A stretch of DNA of 50,248 nt from positions 1 to 50,248 of the forward strand of contig JAFXOI010000025.1 of assembly GCA_017528825.1 (NCBI GenBank), given 5' to 3'. A program made the translations under genes and the position numbers. The notes under the pieces were generated by a model. That model was not told where the DNA came from, did no database searches, and was given only the letters and a program-made list of their open reading frames with translations. Below, piece after piece: positions 34,425-43,196 of this stretch (within the stretch, counting starts at the first letter, position 1; each line of letters starts with the position of its first letter). This stretch comes from Elusimicrobiaceae bacterium. Its GTDB lineage: Bacteria; Elusimicrobiota; Elusimicrobia; Elusimicrobiales; Elusimicrobiaceae.

Positions 34425-35943
34425 CAGGCACGGGTGGCAAGTCCGGCAACGTATCTAGGTTTTTAATTTGACAAAAACCGTTCGTGCATCTTGTTTTGAC
34501 CAAGTGGCTGTTCCACTCTTTATTTAGTTTTTCCAGTTTCCAATCTTCAAACATCATCATATACAAAGTAGCAGTAGGGTCACCCAAAATAGCATTTCGC
34601 TCGTTAGCAGGCAAGAGGGTGATATCTTTGGCGGGGATATCTGATTTGAAGTAGGTACGCAAGTACCAAGAAAACAAATCATCATAAGTGTGCTTCGGAA
34701 ATCCTTCTACTGTAATTGTATATACATTGGGGGATTGAACGCGCATCATATGGGTGGCAAAAAATCTTGCGTTAGAGCCTAAATAGTCAAATCCATAGGG
34801 GGCCTGCTTAGCAAAGCACAAAAGATAGCAAATACAATGCAACAGAATAAGTAATATCATCCATCTAAAGCGGGAAAAGACGGGAGTCAGTAATAGAGCA
34901 ATAGCCAAAAATACAGCCGGTATAAAGGGTATGAAATAACGGAACATTAGTAACAAGATAATACGAAATGCCAGTATATTCACGGTAAATACCAACAGAC
35001 CGGGAATAAGCAACAGGATGATTTCTTTGGCATAAGGAATCTTGCGATATCTTTCGTAGCTGATTCCTGCACAGAAGACACATAATAGTCCAATGGTCCA
35101 CTGCCCCCATCGGTTACTACATAGCTCATGCCAAAATTCAGTTGATTTGTAGTCCGCTAAATTCCAAGTGCTGGGAATCTCTTTCGCCCACCAAATATTG
35201 GACCACCACTGTCCTGAAAATTTTGCTCTTCCGATATTTTCCCACAAGTTAGGCCACAGCCACGGCAAAAAACAAATAAAGACAAGTAACGGCACATAAA
35301 TAAACCATCTGATTTCTTGTTTATATTTCAACGCCAGCAGAAATAAAATCACGGAACAGAGTCCGAACAACAAAGCTCCGAAATAATGCGTGTAACACAA
35401 TAAAACAGACAGACAGGCATACAAGATCCATTGTCGACGGCTAATGGGCGTTTTTTCCCACACAGAGTGGATCATATTCAGATACAGAAAAGTAAATGAA
35501 ATGGACAACAAGAGTAGTAAACTGTAGGCGCGCATATACGAAGTGTATATAATGAGCGTCTCGTTAAAACCTAGCAATAGGACAAAAATCCAGCGGGCTA
35601 TAGAACGGTGTTTTTTGTCTAAGAAAGTAGGGAAATAGTGCCACGCCACGAGTAATGCAACGATCCCGAAAAACAAACTGGGCAATCTGCCTATCCATTC
35701 CGGTCCATATGGAAAGATATGGTTCCAGATCCATGTGATGAAAGTGTGTAACGGCGGATGTACATCTATCAGTAAATAGTGTTTTAAAATATATCCCCAA
35801 GAGAGAGCCGGATTGGCCGACAGAGCGGTATAAATCTCGTCGTAATCAAAACTGCGCGTAATAGCAATAAACCGCAACACAATACTTTCAAAAAAAAGTA
35901 TTGCGGCCACCAGCGTAATAGGTTTTGAAAAAAATCGGCGCAT
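34384..35943 (-). CDS. GT-C fold glycosyltransferase (ArnT/PMT-like, GT39/GT83 class)
   Basis: 519 aa multi-spanning protein with about 11-13 TM helices. The first loop has FDYDEIY (D33 and D35/E36), the metal/lipid-phosphate-sugar site of GT-C enzymes, and a second DVHPPLH motif follows. Family members move sugars from a polyprenyl-phosphate donor to lipid A, cell-wall polymers or proteins in the periplasm. The acceptor is unknown; LPS decoration or pilin glycosylation are possible. The C-terminal cytosol/periplasm tail overlaps rmuC on the other strand. Confidence 0.82.
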   Translation of the reverse strand: MRRFFSKPITLVAAILFFESIVLRFIAITRSFDYDEIYTALSANPALSWGYILKHYLLIDVHPPLHTFITWIWNHIFPYGPEWIGRLPSLFFGIVALLVAWHYFPTFLDKKHRSIARWIFVLLLGFNETLIIYTSYMRAYSLLLLLSISFTFLYLNMIHSVWEKTPISRRQWILYACLSVLLCYTHYFGALLFGLCSVILFLLALKYKQEIRWFIYVPLLVFICFLPWLWPNLWENIGRAKFSGQWWSNIWWAKEIPSTWNLADYKSTEFWHELCSNRWGQWTIGLLCVFCAGISYERYRKIPYAKEIILLLIPGLLVFTVNILAFRIILLLMFRYFIPFIPAVFLAIALLLTPVFSRFRWMILLILLHCICYLLCFAKQAPYGFDYLGSNARFFATHMMRVQSPNVYTITVEGFPKHTYDDLFSWYLRTYFKSDIPAKDITLLPANERNAILGDPTATLYMMMFEDWKLEKLNKEWNSHLVKTRCTNGFCQIKNLDTLPDLPPVPAMPAQKAKNSSGK

Positions 35944-36190
35944 AGGAAATAAACGTTTTATTTTCAGAATAAAAAGGTCTCTTTATTATATACAATTTCT
36001 GCTATTTATGTGAGAGGATCTCAGTAGCATTTTCAAAAAAATAATTAGATTTTGTTCTTCTAATCTTTTTCCCCCGCCTGAAAAATAAAAAATTGCTAAT
36101 CCGTTTCTTTTTATCTTATTGCCTCGGAACGATAGAAAATCATATCTTACTGATGTTGTTTAACTTATCTTAATCTCGGGGGTAGACTCA

Positions 36191-37444
36191 ATGAAAATCA
36201 GGATGACAGAGGTCTTAGCAGGCCTTTTTATTTTGTGCCCGTTGTTTGTTGCGGCACAAAATATGCCCGCCGCTAAACATGAGCGGCGCCAAGCACAACA
36301 AATCGTTGTGTTTGAATATGACGAAGAGGAATTGTGGGAAGGAGAAGCAGTTACGCACGAACGTTCCTTGGCGCAAAGCTATCTTCATATGAAGAAATTG
36401 CTTAAGGATAAGACCGGTATACAGTTGGGCGCAGATATCAGCTATACCGCCCAGCGCGGGGCACCGGGTGGCAAGCAAACTGCTATCCAAGGGTATTACT
36501 ATCCATATATGACGTGGGATGTATTCAAAGACACATTCATGGGTAGTGGCCAAATTAACGTTAACTACAATTTTATTCGGTATTGGGGAATGGAGGGCAG
36601 CACTTTGCAGAATCGCTTGGGAGTGGCGGCTGCGCCGAACGATTATACCGCCAATCAAGAAATTTTTTCGCAAGCGTCTTTTACACATACGCTGCCCGGA
36701 GAAATGGATTGGCTGAGTTGGACGGCGGGACAATTCCCCCTCTACAATTTTGACGGAGCCAATTATTTAGATAACCAACAAACGGGGCTGATTAATTTTG
36801 CCATGTCGCAAAATGCTTCTGCCACGTATGCCAATGCCGGCTTTGGTGGATACCTACAAGCTGCTCCGGGGAATTGGACATTTGTTGCGGGTTATCAAGA
36901 TGCCAGCAACATCAGCGGTCAAACAATACGGTTGCATACGGCTTTTAACGGAAAATATACGTATTTTGGGTATTTGTCTTATGCTCCGGAAATTCACGGA
37001 CTGGGGCAAGGGCAATACAGCTTTTTGTATTATTATCAACCGTCCGTCAAAGAACAGGAAGGTATTTCCCGTGGATACTCATTTAATATGAACCAAAATT
37101 TGAGCGAAAAATGGGTATTGTCCGGCCGGGCCAACTGGTCTGATGGGCACATTGCTCCCATCAAAAATTCCTATGTCTTAGCGGCTACGTGGGTCAATCC
37201 GCTTGAGCGCAATGCCAATGATGCCATCACATTGGGCGTGTCATACAATCGCCTAGACCGTAGTCTCTTAGGAGCGGTACCGTCTGTTCGCAAATATGAA
37301 AATGCGGTGGAACTGCAATGGGTATGGGGCATTGGCAAACTCATCACGATCACGCCGGATTTACAACTCTATCCGAAAGCGGCCGTGGGAGATGGACATA
37401 AATTTGTAACCGTAGCCGGCCTACGCGCTGCGGTCTTGTTGTAA
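36191..37444 (+). CDS. aaxA: Outer membrane porin, AaxA-like
   Basis: 417 aa. Signal peptide ending FVAAQN, then a charged ~60-residue region and alternating beta strands with many Tyr/Trp/Asn, matching OprB-type carbohydrate porins. In Chlamydia the AaxA porin (OprB family) is encoded with the pyruvoyl arginine decarboxylase AaxB and antiporter AaxC; the same order and strand are found here. It would admit arginine and let agmatine out across the outer membrane. The symbol rests on this context, so the call is firmer for 'porin' than for 'AaxA'. A GGGGGT ribosome site precedes the ATG. Confidence 0.78.
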   Translation: MKIRMTEVLAGLFILCPLFVAAQNMPAAKHERRQAQQIVVFEYDEEELWEGEAVTHERSLAQSYLHMKKLLKDKTGIQLGADISYTAQRGAPGGKQTAIQGYYYPYMTWDVFKDTFMGSGQINVNYNFIRYWGMEGSTLQNRLGVAAAPNDYTANQEIFSQASFTHTLPGEMDWLSWTAGQFPLYNFDGANYLDNQQTGLINFAMSQNASATYANAGFGGYLQAAPGNWTFVAGYQDASNISGQTIRLHTAFNGKYTYFGYLSYAPEIHGLGQGQYSFLYYYQPSVKEQEGISRGYSFNMNQNLSEKWVLSGRANWSDGHIAPIKNSYVLAATWVNPLERNANDAITLGVSYNRLDRSLLGAVPSVRKYENAVELQWVWGIGKLITITPDLQLYPKAAVGDGHKFVTVAGLRAAVLL

Positions 37445-37466
37445 AAAATAACAGGGGGTAATAATC

Positions 37467-38078
37467 ATGGAAGAATTACAATTAGGAACTAGATATCCGA
37501 CTTTGGCTTTTATTACGGGCGGCGGCGGTTGTGCCGAAGACGGTATCCCGCCTCAACCGTTTGAAACGTTCTGCTATGACTCTGCATTGTTGCAGGCCAA
37601 AATTGAGAACTTTAATATCGTGCCGTACACCTCGGTATTGCCCAAAGAACTGTTTGGCAATATTGTGCCGGTCGATAGTGTACTAGACCAATTCAAACAC
37701 GGTGCGGTATTGGAAACAATTATCGCCGGTAACGGTGCTCGCCAAGAAGAACACAAAGCCATTGCTACCGGTGTGGGCGTGTGCTGGGGTAAGGATAAAA
37801 AAGGCAATTTAATTGGCGGCTGGGCGGCAGAATATGTGGAATATTTTGACACGTTTATTGACGACGATATTGCCAAAGGTCATTGTGAAATGTGGCTTAA
37901 CAAATCACTTAATCACGAATTGGAAATTCGCGGAGTGGCTAAACACAGTGATTTCCAAATCTGGCACAATTACGTCAATATCACCAAGCCCTTCGGTTAT
38001 TGTTTAACCGCTATGGGTTTCTTGAACTTCAAATTCGCGCCTTTAGCTAAAGCGAAAGACGCTATGCCGTTGGATTAG
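37467..38078 (+). CDS. aaxB: Pyruvoyl-dependent arginine decarboxylase
   Basis: 203 aa. Removes CO2 from arginine to give agmatine and consumes a proton. The proenzyme self-cleaves before a Ser to make the pyruvoyl group: here [10 protein letters not shown] gives T55-S56, and Thr-Ser is the cleavage pair I recall for chlamydial AaxB. Downstream PvlArgDC motifs [10 protein letters not shown] and ATGVGVCWG are intact, so it should be active. It starts 22 bp after the porin and ends 18 bp before the antiporter, one operon. Confidence 0.94.
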   Translation: MEELQLGTRYPTLAFITGGGGCAEDGIPPQPFETFCYDSALLQAKIENFNIVPYTSVLPKELFGNIVPVDSVLDQFKHGAVLETIIAGNGARQEEHKAIATGVGVCWGKDKKGNLIGGWAAEYVEYFDTFIDDDIAKGHCEMWLNKSLNHELEIRGVAKHSDFQIWHNYVNITKPFGYCLTAMGFLNFKFAPLAKAKDAMPLD

Positions 38079-38096
38079 TATTATCTTGGGGGAGTT

Positions 38097-39548
38097 ATGG
38101 CAGAAAATCAAGTTAAAAAACTAGGCGTAATCGGTCTAGCCGCCATTGTGGTTAGCTCTATGGTTGGGGGCGGGGTTTTCTCCCTCCCCCAAAATATGGC
38201 CGCCGGAGCCAGTGCAGGGGCGGTGCTGCTGGCGTGGCTGATTACGGGTATCGGGATTTATTTTATCGCCAATACTTTTAGTATTTTGTCGCGCGTAAAG
38301 CCGGACTTGACCGCCGGTATTTATATGTATGCGCGCGACGGGTTTGGCCCGTATGCCGGTTTTACCATTGGGTGGGGCTATTGGCTATGCCAAATCTTTG
38401 GCAATGTGGGTTATGCGGTTATTACAATGGACGCGCTCAATTACTTTTTCCCCCCTTATTTTCAGGGCGGAAATAATTTGTGGTCCATTGTGGGTGGTTC
38501 GGTGCTGATTTGGTTTTTCAATTTTGTCGTTTTGCGCGGCGTGCGTCAAGCGGCGATTATGAATTTGATTGGTACGATTGGAAAACTGGTGCCGCTACTT
38601 TTATTTATCCTAATTTTGCTGTTTAGTTTTCACTTGGATAAATTTGATTTTAACTTCTGGGGCAAACTGGCCGAGGACGGCAAAACACTAGGCGGATTGG
38701 GAGCGCAACTCAAAAGCACCATGCTCGTGACCTTATGGGCCTTTATCGGTATTGAAGGCGCGGTGGTCATGTCTAACCGTGCCAAAAGTCAAGCGGCCGT
38801 CAGCCGGGCTACGTTTCTTGGATTTTTGGGTTGTTTAGTGATTTATATCGGGCTTTCTGTGTTGCCGTTTGGATTTTTGACACAAGCCGAAATCGCCGCG
38901 GTGGCCAATCCTTCTACCGCCGGAGTTTTGGAAAAAGTAGTCGGTCCGTGGGGCGCGTGGCTGATGAATATCGGACTATTAATTGCGGTATTATCCTCGT
39001 GGCTGGCGTGGACGATGATTACAGCCGAAATTCCGCAGGCCGCGGCACAAAACGGCACGTTTCCCAGACAGTTTGCCAAAGAAAATGAGAACGGGGCCCC
39101 GAGTGTGTCTTTGTGGGTAACCAGTATTTTAATGCAACTGGCCATTTTACTTGTGTATTTCTCCAACGATGCGTGGAACACTATGCTCTCTATCACGGGT
39201 GTAATGGTACTTCCGGCGTATATTTTCAGCACCGCTTATTTATGGAAACTGGTGGAGGACGGAGAGTATGCGCGCGTGAGCAAAACCGGTCGAGCAGGGG
39301 CGCTGTTTACCGCCACAGCGGGCACTTTGTACGGTTTGTGGCTGGTGTATGCGGCGGGCGTGAAATATCTGTTCCTAGCGGTTATTTTCCTAGCGGCCGG
39401 AGTGCCGGTGTTTATATGGGCGCGCAAACAACAAAACGACGGAAAGCGTATTTTTGCCGGAAAAGGCGAAAAATGTTTTATGGGACTTTTGGTGTTATTT
39501 GCACTGGTGGCGATATATGTATTTAGCCGCGGTCTTGTGAAGATATAA
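38097..39548 (+). CDS. aaxC: Arginine/agmatine antiporter (APC family)
   Basis: 483 aa with ~12 TM helices. The first helix has [14 protein letters not shown], the glycine-rich substrate site of AdiC/ArcD-like APC antiporters, and helix 6 has [14 protein letters not shown] with the Trp/Phe gate and Glu. It exchanges outside arginine for inside agmatine, which completes an acid-resistance or arginine-scavenging cycle with the two upstream proteins. GGGGGAG ribosome site. Confidence 0.9.
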   Translation: MAENQVKKLGVIGLAAIVVSSMVGGGVFSLPQNMAAGASAGAVLLAWLITGIGIYFIANTFSILSRVKPDLTAGIYMYARDGFGPYAGFTIGWGYWLCQIFGNVGYAVITMDALNYFFPPYFQGGNNLWSIVGGSVLIWFFNFVVLRGVRQAAIMNLIGTIGKLVPLLLFILILLFSFHLDKFDFNFWGKLAEDGKTLGGLGAQLKSTMLVTLWAFIGIEGAVVMSNRAKSQAAVSRATFLGFLGCLVIYIGLSVLPFGFLTQAEIAAVANPSTAGVLEKVVGPWGAWLMNIGLLIAVLSSWLAWTMITAEIPQAAAQNGTFPRQFAKENENGAPSVSLWVTSILMQLAILLVYFSNDAWNTMLSITGVMVLPAYIFSTAYLWKLVEDGEYARVSKTGRAGALFTATAGTLYGLWLVYAAGVKYLFLAVIFLAAGVPVFIWARKQQNDGKRIFAGKGEKCFMGLLVLFALVAIYVFSRGLVKI

Positions 39549-39580
39549 GCCTAAATCCATGGGGAATAAAGTAGTACGAC

Positions 39581-39610
39581 ACAGCCCGGTCATTTGACCG
39601 GGCTGTTTGT
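39581..39610. terminator. Terminator after the aax operon
   Basis: A perfect 12-bp stem ACAGCCCGGTCA/TGACCGGGCTGT with a 2-nt apical gap, then TTTG. Between the aax operon and the convergent pilin. Confidence 0.8.
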
Positions 39611-39626
39611 GAAAAAAGAGCAAAAA

Positions 39627-40127
39627 TTATAGGTCATTATCTACATATTCCCAACCTAGCGCTTCATATTGCTTACAAATCTTACGGCCTAAATCGTTGG
39701 TCTCTGTAATACAAGCATTATACCAACCATCTACTGCTGAATCATCATTGTAGATTTTCTCTTGAGTGCTACGTAGGGCATACAGATCTCCTTGAGCTCC
39801 TGTTCTATAAATTTCAATATATCCACCAGAACTAGTAATACCTGCACCATACTGAAAATATTTTGTAAAGCAACTATTAGCATCCCACTCGCAGGGTAAT
39901 TCCACATTTGCAAACTCTTCATATCCTATTCTATCACTTGGCAATCCGTTTTCCATAATATACACTTGCATTTGTCGTTTCATGGTTGCAATATTAGTCA
40001 TGGCTTCGGCGGCGCGGGATTTTTCCACTGCAATCGTATATTGCGGCAAGGCAATGGCCGACAAAATGCCTATAATCAATACGACCACTAATAATTCAAT
40101 CAGGGTAAAACCTCTTTTATGTTTCAT
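39627..40127 (-). CDS. Type IV pilin-like protein
   Basis: 166 aa from ATG 40127, after an AAGGAG site; upstream in-frame sequence is the structured RNA. Leader MKHKRG^FTLIELL with Gly at -1 and Glu at +5; IALPQYTIAVEKSRAAEAM places it with the 9802 and 30511 subclass. The tail has three or four spaced Cys (CEWDANSC, C..C), and is of normal pilin length. The same unrecognised RNA precedes it as at 30511. Its N-terminus is near identical to other pilins here while the tail is not. Confidence 0.87.
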   Translation of the reverse strand: MKHKRGFTLIELLVVVLIIGILSAIALPQYTIAVEKSRAAEAMTNIATMKRQMQVYIMENGLPSDRIGYEEFANVELPCEWDANSCFTKYFQYGAGITSSGGYIEIYRTGAQGDLYALRSTQEKIYNDDSAVDGWYNACITETNDLGRKICKQYEALGWEYVDNDL

Positions 40128-40158
40128 ACAAGCTCCTTTTTGTTTTTGGAACAGACAT

Positions 40159-40184
40159 AAAAAACGGCCGCTACGCTTGAGCCT
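40159..40184 (-). terminator. Terminator of pilin leader RNA 2
   Basis: GGCT pairs with GGCC (one wobble) across a 9-10-nt loop and is followed by T6. The 3' arm CGGCCGT can also pair with the core strand ACGGCTG. Confidence 0.65.
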
Positions 40185-40401
40185 ATCTAGGTAACCCAAT
40201 ACATAACAGCCGTGGTCTGCCACTCTTGCGAGTGGCAAACACTCGGCACTAAACAGCCGGGTAATTAGTCCGTCCATTTAGTGCCTAAAACGACTGTTCT
40301 TGGACCTAGATAGTGCCTTGTCTGTACAAAGCTCTCCGTGTTCTGCACACGGTTCCAAAAACAGAATAAATTGTAAGCAGGGGATTGGCCTGCGGTACTA
40401 C
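40159..40401 (-). ncRNA. Pilin leader RNA, copy 2 (unrecognised structured RNA)
   Basis: About 243 nt, 5' end near 40401. Same stem order as copy 1: GCAGG/CCTGC (40393-40377); CCGTGT/ACACGG (40352-40336); a CTTTGT/ACAAGG hairpin; closing helix 40313-40304 with 40192-40183; CAGTCGT/ACGGCTG (40296-40290 with 40213-40207); GGCACTAAA/TTTAGTGCC (40285-40277 with 40253-40245); the 11-bp GNRA-capped hairpin (40240-40215); terminator. Unpaired blocks TTTTTGGAACCG and AGGCAC are identical in both copies. Confidence 0.8.
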
Positions 40402-40407
40402 CTTGAT

Positions 40408-40435
40408 AGTATAGCTTATTTTTGCTTTTATGCAA
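40408..40435 (-). promoter_or_regulatory. Promoter of pilin leader RNA 2
   Basis: Minus strand: -35 TTGCAT (40435-40430), 16-nt spacer, -10 TATACT (40413-40408). The same spacer length as copy 1. The -35 lies 15 bp from the -10 of the divergent decarboxylase gene, so the two promoters overlap. Confidence 0.65.
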
Positions 40436-40450
40436 ACAGAAATTTTTTTA

Positions 40451-40456
40451 TATAAT
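40451..40456 (+). promoter_or_regulatory. TATAAT box giving a probable leaderless decarboxylase mRNA
   Basis: Consensus TATAAT whose last base is 7 nt before the ATG at 40464, with no ribosome site between. Transcription would start at or next to the A of the ATG. The -35 is poor (TTATGC). Confidence 0.55.
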
Positions 40457-40463
40457 AACTGCT

Positions 40464-42332
40464 ATGGAAAAAGACGAAAAAGATACTTTTCTCCCCCCTT
40501 TTTACCGTGCGCTGAAAAACTACGCCAAGGGAAAACCCGCGCTGTGGAGTACGCCCGGCCACGCCAGCGGAAACGGCTTGAAATCCTGCCCGGCCGGGAA
40601 GGATTTTTATGAGTTTTTCGGACATAATTTATTTCAAACCGATATGTCTAGCAGTGTTGAGGAACTGGGCTCGCTGTTAGAGCATGAAGGCGCTCCGGCC
40701 GAAGCGGAAAAACGCGCCGCCGAAGCATTCGGGGCCGATACCACGTTTTTTGTGCTAAACGGTACGTCCACCGCTAATAAAGTGGTCTTTTTTGCCACGG
40801 TTAAACCCGGCGATTTGGTGCTAGTGGGGCGCAATTGCCATAAATCTATCATCCATGCCATTATCATGAACGAGGCCATTCCCGTTTATTTAACTCCTAA
40901 GCCGTGTTCGTATGGAATGATTGGCCCGATTGATTTTAGTCAATTAACCAAAGAAAGCATCCGCGCCAAAATTGCCGCTAGTAAATTAACCACTAACCCC
41001 AAAGCGGCCAAAGTGCAATTAACCGTGATTACCAACTCCACCTACGACGGCGTGATTTATCACGCGGGAAAAGTTAAAACACAACTGGCCGACTTGACTC
41101 ATTTTTTACTTTTTGATGAGGCCTGGTACGCGTATGCGGCATTTCACCCGTTTTATGAACACCGTTACGCAATGGCCCCGCGCGCCCGTCGGCGTATGCA
41201 GATGCCGGCTTTGTTTGCCACGCAGTCCACGCATAAACTGCTCTTGGCGTTTTCGCAATGCTCTATGCTTCATTTCCGGCAGGGTTCCGGCCCGCAAGAG
41301 TTGGACCCGCAAGGCCTCGTAGAAGCCAATTTGATGCATGCCAGCACGTCGCCTTTTTATCCGCTGTTTGCCTCGTTAGACGTTAATACGCAAATCATGA
41401 AAGACAGCGGCTATGACCTCATCAACAAAGCACTGGATATTGCGTTGCGTTTTAGAGCAGCTGTCCGCCGTGCCGGAGCGCGTTTTGCCAAGAGAGGTGA
41501 CTGGTGGTTTACCCCATGGCAACCGGTGGGTAAACGACTGGAAAAAGATCCGGCGCATTGGGCCTTAAAACCCAACGATAAATGGACCGGGATGCAGATT
41601 AAGCCAGAGGATGATTATATTTTAGATCCCTTAAAAGTAACCTTATTAACGCCCGGAGTGTGCGCCGACGGAACCATGGAAAATTTCGGCATTCCGGCGG
41701 TGGTAGTCAAAAAATATATGGCCGCGCGCGGTGTGGTGGCTGAGAAAAACGGATTTTATAATTTGCTTTTCTTGTTTGCGCCCGGCGTGAGTACCACCCG
41801 CACCGCACAACTACTGCGCGTACTACACGATTTCAAATTAGAATATGCCGATAATACGCCCGTTTCCCAATGGTTTCCGACGATTTATCAGGCACATCCG
41901 TCTCATTATCAAGGAATGGGCCTGGCTGATTTATGTCGGAAAATGCATGCATTTTTGAAGGAGTATGATATCATGCGCCGTAGCCAGGATTTGTACACAC
42001 ATCTGCCCGAACAGGCACTTGCTCCGCATAAAGCGTATTACGGTTTGGCTTCGGGCCGCACGGAATATGTACCTTTAGAAGAAGCGGCCGGACGTGTGAG
42101 CGTATTTGCTATTCTGCCTTATCCCCCCGGCGTGCCGGTAATTATGCCCGGAGAGCGATTTGGGGCAACAGATAGTCCGGTGATGGATTATTTGCGTATC
42201 AATGAAGAGTTTGACAATCGTTTCCCAGGGTTTGAAACGGAGTTCCACGGCGTTAAAAAAATGTGGGAAAATGGTCGTCTGCGCTACTATGTGTGCGTGC
42301 TCAATAAAACTAAAAAAGGCGGCAAGGTGTAA
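40464..42332 (+). CDS. PLP-dependent Orn/Lys/Arg decarboxylase
   Basis: 622 aa from ATG 40464. Fold type I, with PLP site STHKLL (K258), D218 in FDEAWYAY and the GTSTANK phosphate region; the C-terminal domain has the PPGVPVIMPGERF motif of the biodegradative family. Lacks the N-terminal response-regulator-like wing of E. coli CadA/AdiA (those are ~710-755 aa), like the shorter SpeA/CAD group of Firmicutes. Whether lysine, arginine or ornithine is the substrate cannot be settled. The gene is divergent from the pilin RNA and 0.9 kb from the AaxABC-like operon, so two amino-acid decarboxylases are neighbours. Confidence 0.9.
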   Translation: MEKDEKDTFLPPFYRALKNYAKGKPALWSTPGHASGNGLKSCPAGKDFYEFFGHNLFQTDMSSSVEELGSLLEHEGAPAEAEKRAAEAFGADTTFFVLNGTSTANKVVFFATVKPGDLVLVGRNCHKSIIHAIIMNEAIPVYLTPKPCSYGMIGPIDFSQLTKESIRAKIAASKLTTNPKAAKVQLTVITNSTYDGVIYHAGKVKTQLADLTHFLLFDEAWYAYAAFHPFYEHRYAMAPRARRRMQMPALFATQSTHKLLLAFSQCSMLHFRQGSGPQELDPQGLVEANLMHASTSPFYPLFASLDVNTQIMKDSGYDLINKALDIALRFRAAVRRAGARFAKRGDWWFTPWQPVGKRLEKDPAHWALKPNDKWTGMQIKPEDDYILDPLKVTLLTPGVCADGTMENFGIPAVVVKKYMAARGVVAEKNGFYNLLFLFAPGVSTTRTAQLLRVLHDFKLEYADNTPVSQWFPTIYQAHPSHYQGMGLADLCRKMHAFLKEYDIMRRSQDLYTHLPEQALAPHKAYYGLASGRTEYVPLEEAAGRVSVFAILPYPPGVPVIMPGERFGATDSPVMDYLRINEEFDNRFPGFETEFHGVKKMWENGRLRYYVCVLNKTKKGGKV

Positions 42333-42334
42333 AA

Positions 42335-43150
42335 TTATTCGGTCGGCGTTTTTTCCGAAAAGTACACGGCAGCAGATAATTTATGAGCATTGCAAAACGC
42401 TAGAATTTCCTTACGCAAGTTGTGCCAGTAGTTCCCATTATTCTCTTCGTAAATTTGATGATATAACGCCTTCAAATGCGGCTGTTTTTGCGTGATATAC
42501 AGTAACACTCGATGTAATGCCGAAGCGCGCAACTTTAAATTTTCAAAGGCGTATCGATCTACAAATCCTAAAGAGGATTGCACTAGGTTTTTCCAATCCG
42601 TTAGTCCGGGGCAAACCGGGGCCACGTTGAGCCAAGTGCGAATGCCTGCCCGGTGTAGGGTTTCTAAAGCCGCTAGGCGCTCTTGTATAGCCGGAGCGCC
42701 GGGTTCTATTTGTTGACGGATTTCATCTTGGTGGGTACTGACAGAAATACCGACTGTCACTTCCGGTATTTGTTTCAAAATATCAATATCTCGCAGTACC
42801 AAAGGAGATTTAGTCAAAATAGTAATTTGCGCGCCGCTGTGACGTAATTGCTCTAGTAATTGGCGGGTTAAGCGGTATTTTTCTTCTAAAAAATTATAAC
42901 AGTCAGTAACCGAGCTAAGTAGTATTGTTTTGCCTTGCAAATCAAGCGGTTTATGAGAAATGCTGCGCGTTTTGACATCTAGAAAATCGCCCCATGCTTC
43001 TTCGTGACTGGTGAGCCGTTTCATATATTCAGCATAACAATAGATACACCGGTGCGGACATCCCACATAGGGATTAATGACATAATCAAATCCCGGTAAT
43101 TTGGAAGGCGTAATATATCCTTTGGTCACTATTTCTTTTACGGTAAGCAT
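42335..43150 (-). CDS. Radical SAM protein of the SplB/Rv2578c type
   Basis: 271 aa from ATG 43150; an upstream GTG (43168) is in frame but lies in the GAGGA that would serve as ribosome site. Cluster motif C31-x3-C35-x2-C38 in GCPHRCIYCYA. The region NPYVGCPHRC and the later GISVSTHQDEIRQQIEP block resemble the SPL-like PA0069/Rv2578c proteins. Spore photoproduct lyase itself needs a distinct C-terminal Cys, so a photolyase role is unproven. It ends 3 bp from the decarboxylase stop (convergent). Confidence 0.8.
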   Translation of the reverse strand: MLTVKEIVTKGYITPSKLPGFDYVINPYVGCPHRCIYCYAEYMKRLTSHEEAWGDFLDVKTRSISHKPLDLQGKTILLSSVTDCYNFLEEKYRLTRQLLEQLRHSGAQITILTKSPLVLRDIDILKQIPEVTVGISVSTHQDEIRQQIEPGAPAIQERLAALETLHRAGIRTWLNVAPVCPGLTDWKNLVQSSLGFVDRYAFENLKLRASALHRVLLYITQKQPHLKALYHQIYEENNGNYWHNLRKEILAFCNAHKLSAAVYFSEKTPTE

Positions 43151-43184
43151 AGCAAGCAAGTTCCTCACTAAGTGAGATATTTTA

Positions 43185-43191
43185 TATTATA
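43185..43191. promoter_or_regulatory. Shared symmetric -10 between two divergent genes
   Basis: TATTAT on plus (43185-43190) and TATAAT on minus (43191-43186) overlap by five bases. The plus copy is 6 nt before the sirtuin ATG, and the minus copy serves the radical SAM gene with an extended TGC upstream. Confidence 0.5.
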
Positions 43192-43196
43192 GCAGT

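Noticed and set aside
40377-40401. T-box riboswitch because of a GGTAGTACCGC string
   Set aside because: The string is at the 5' end rather than before the terminator, and copy 1 lacks it.
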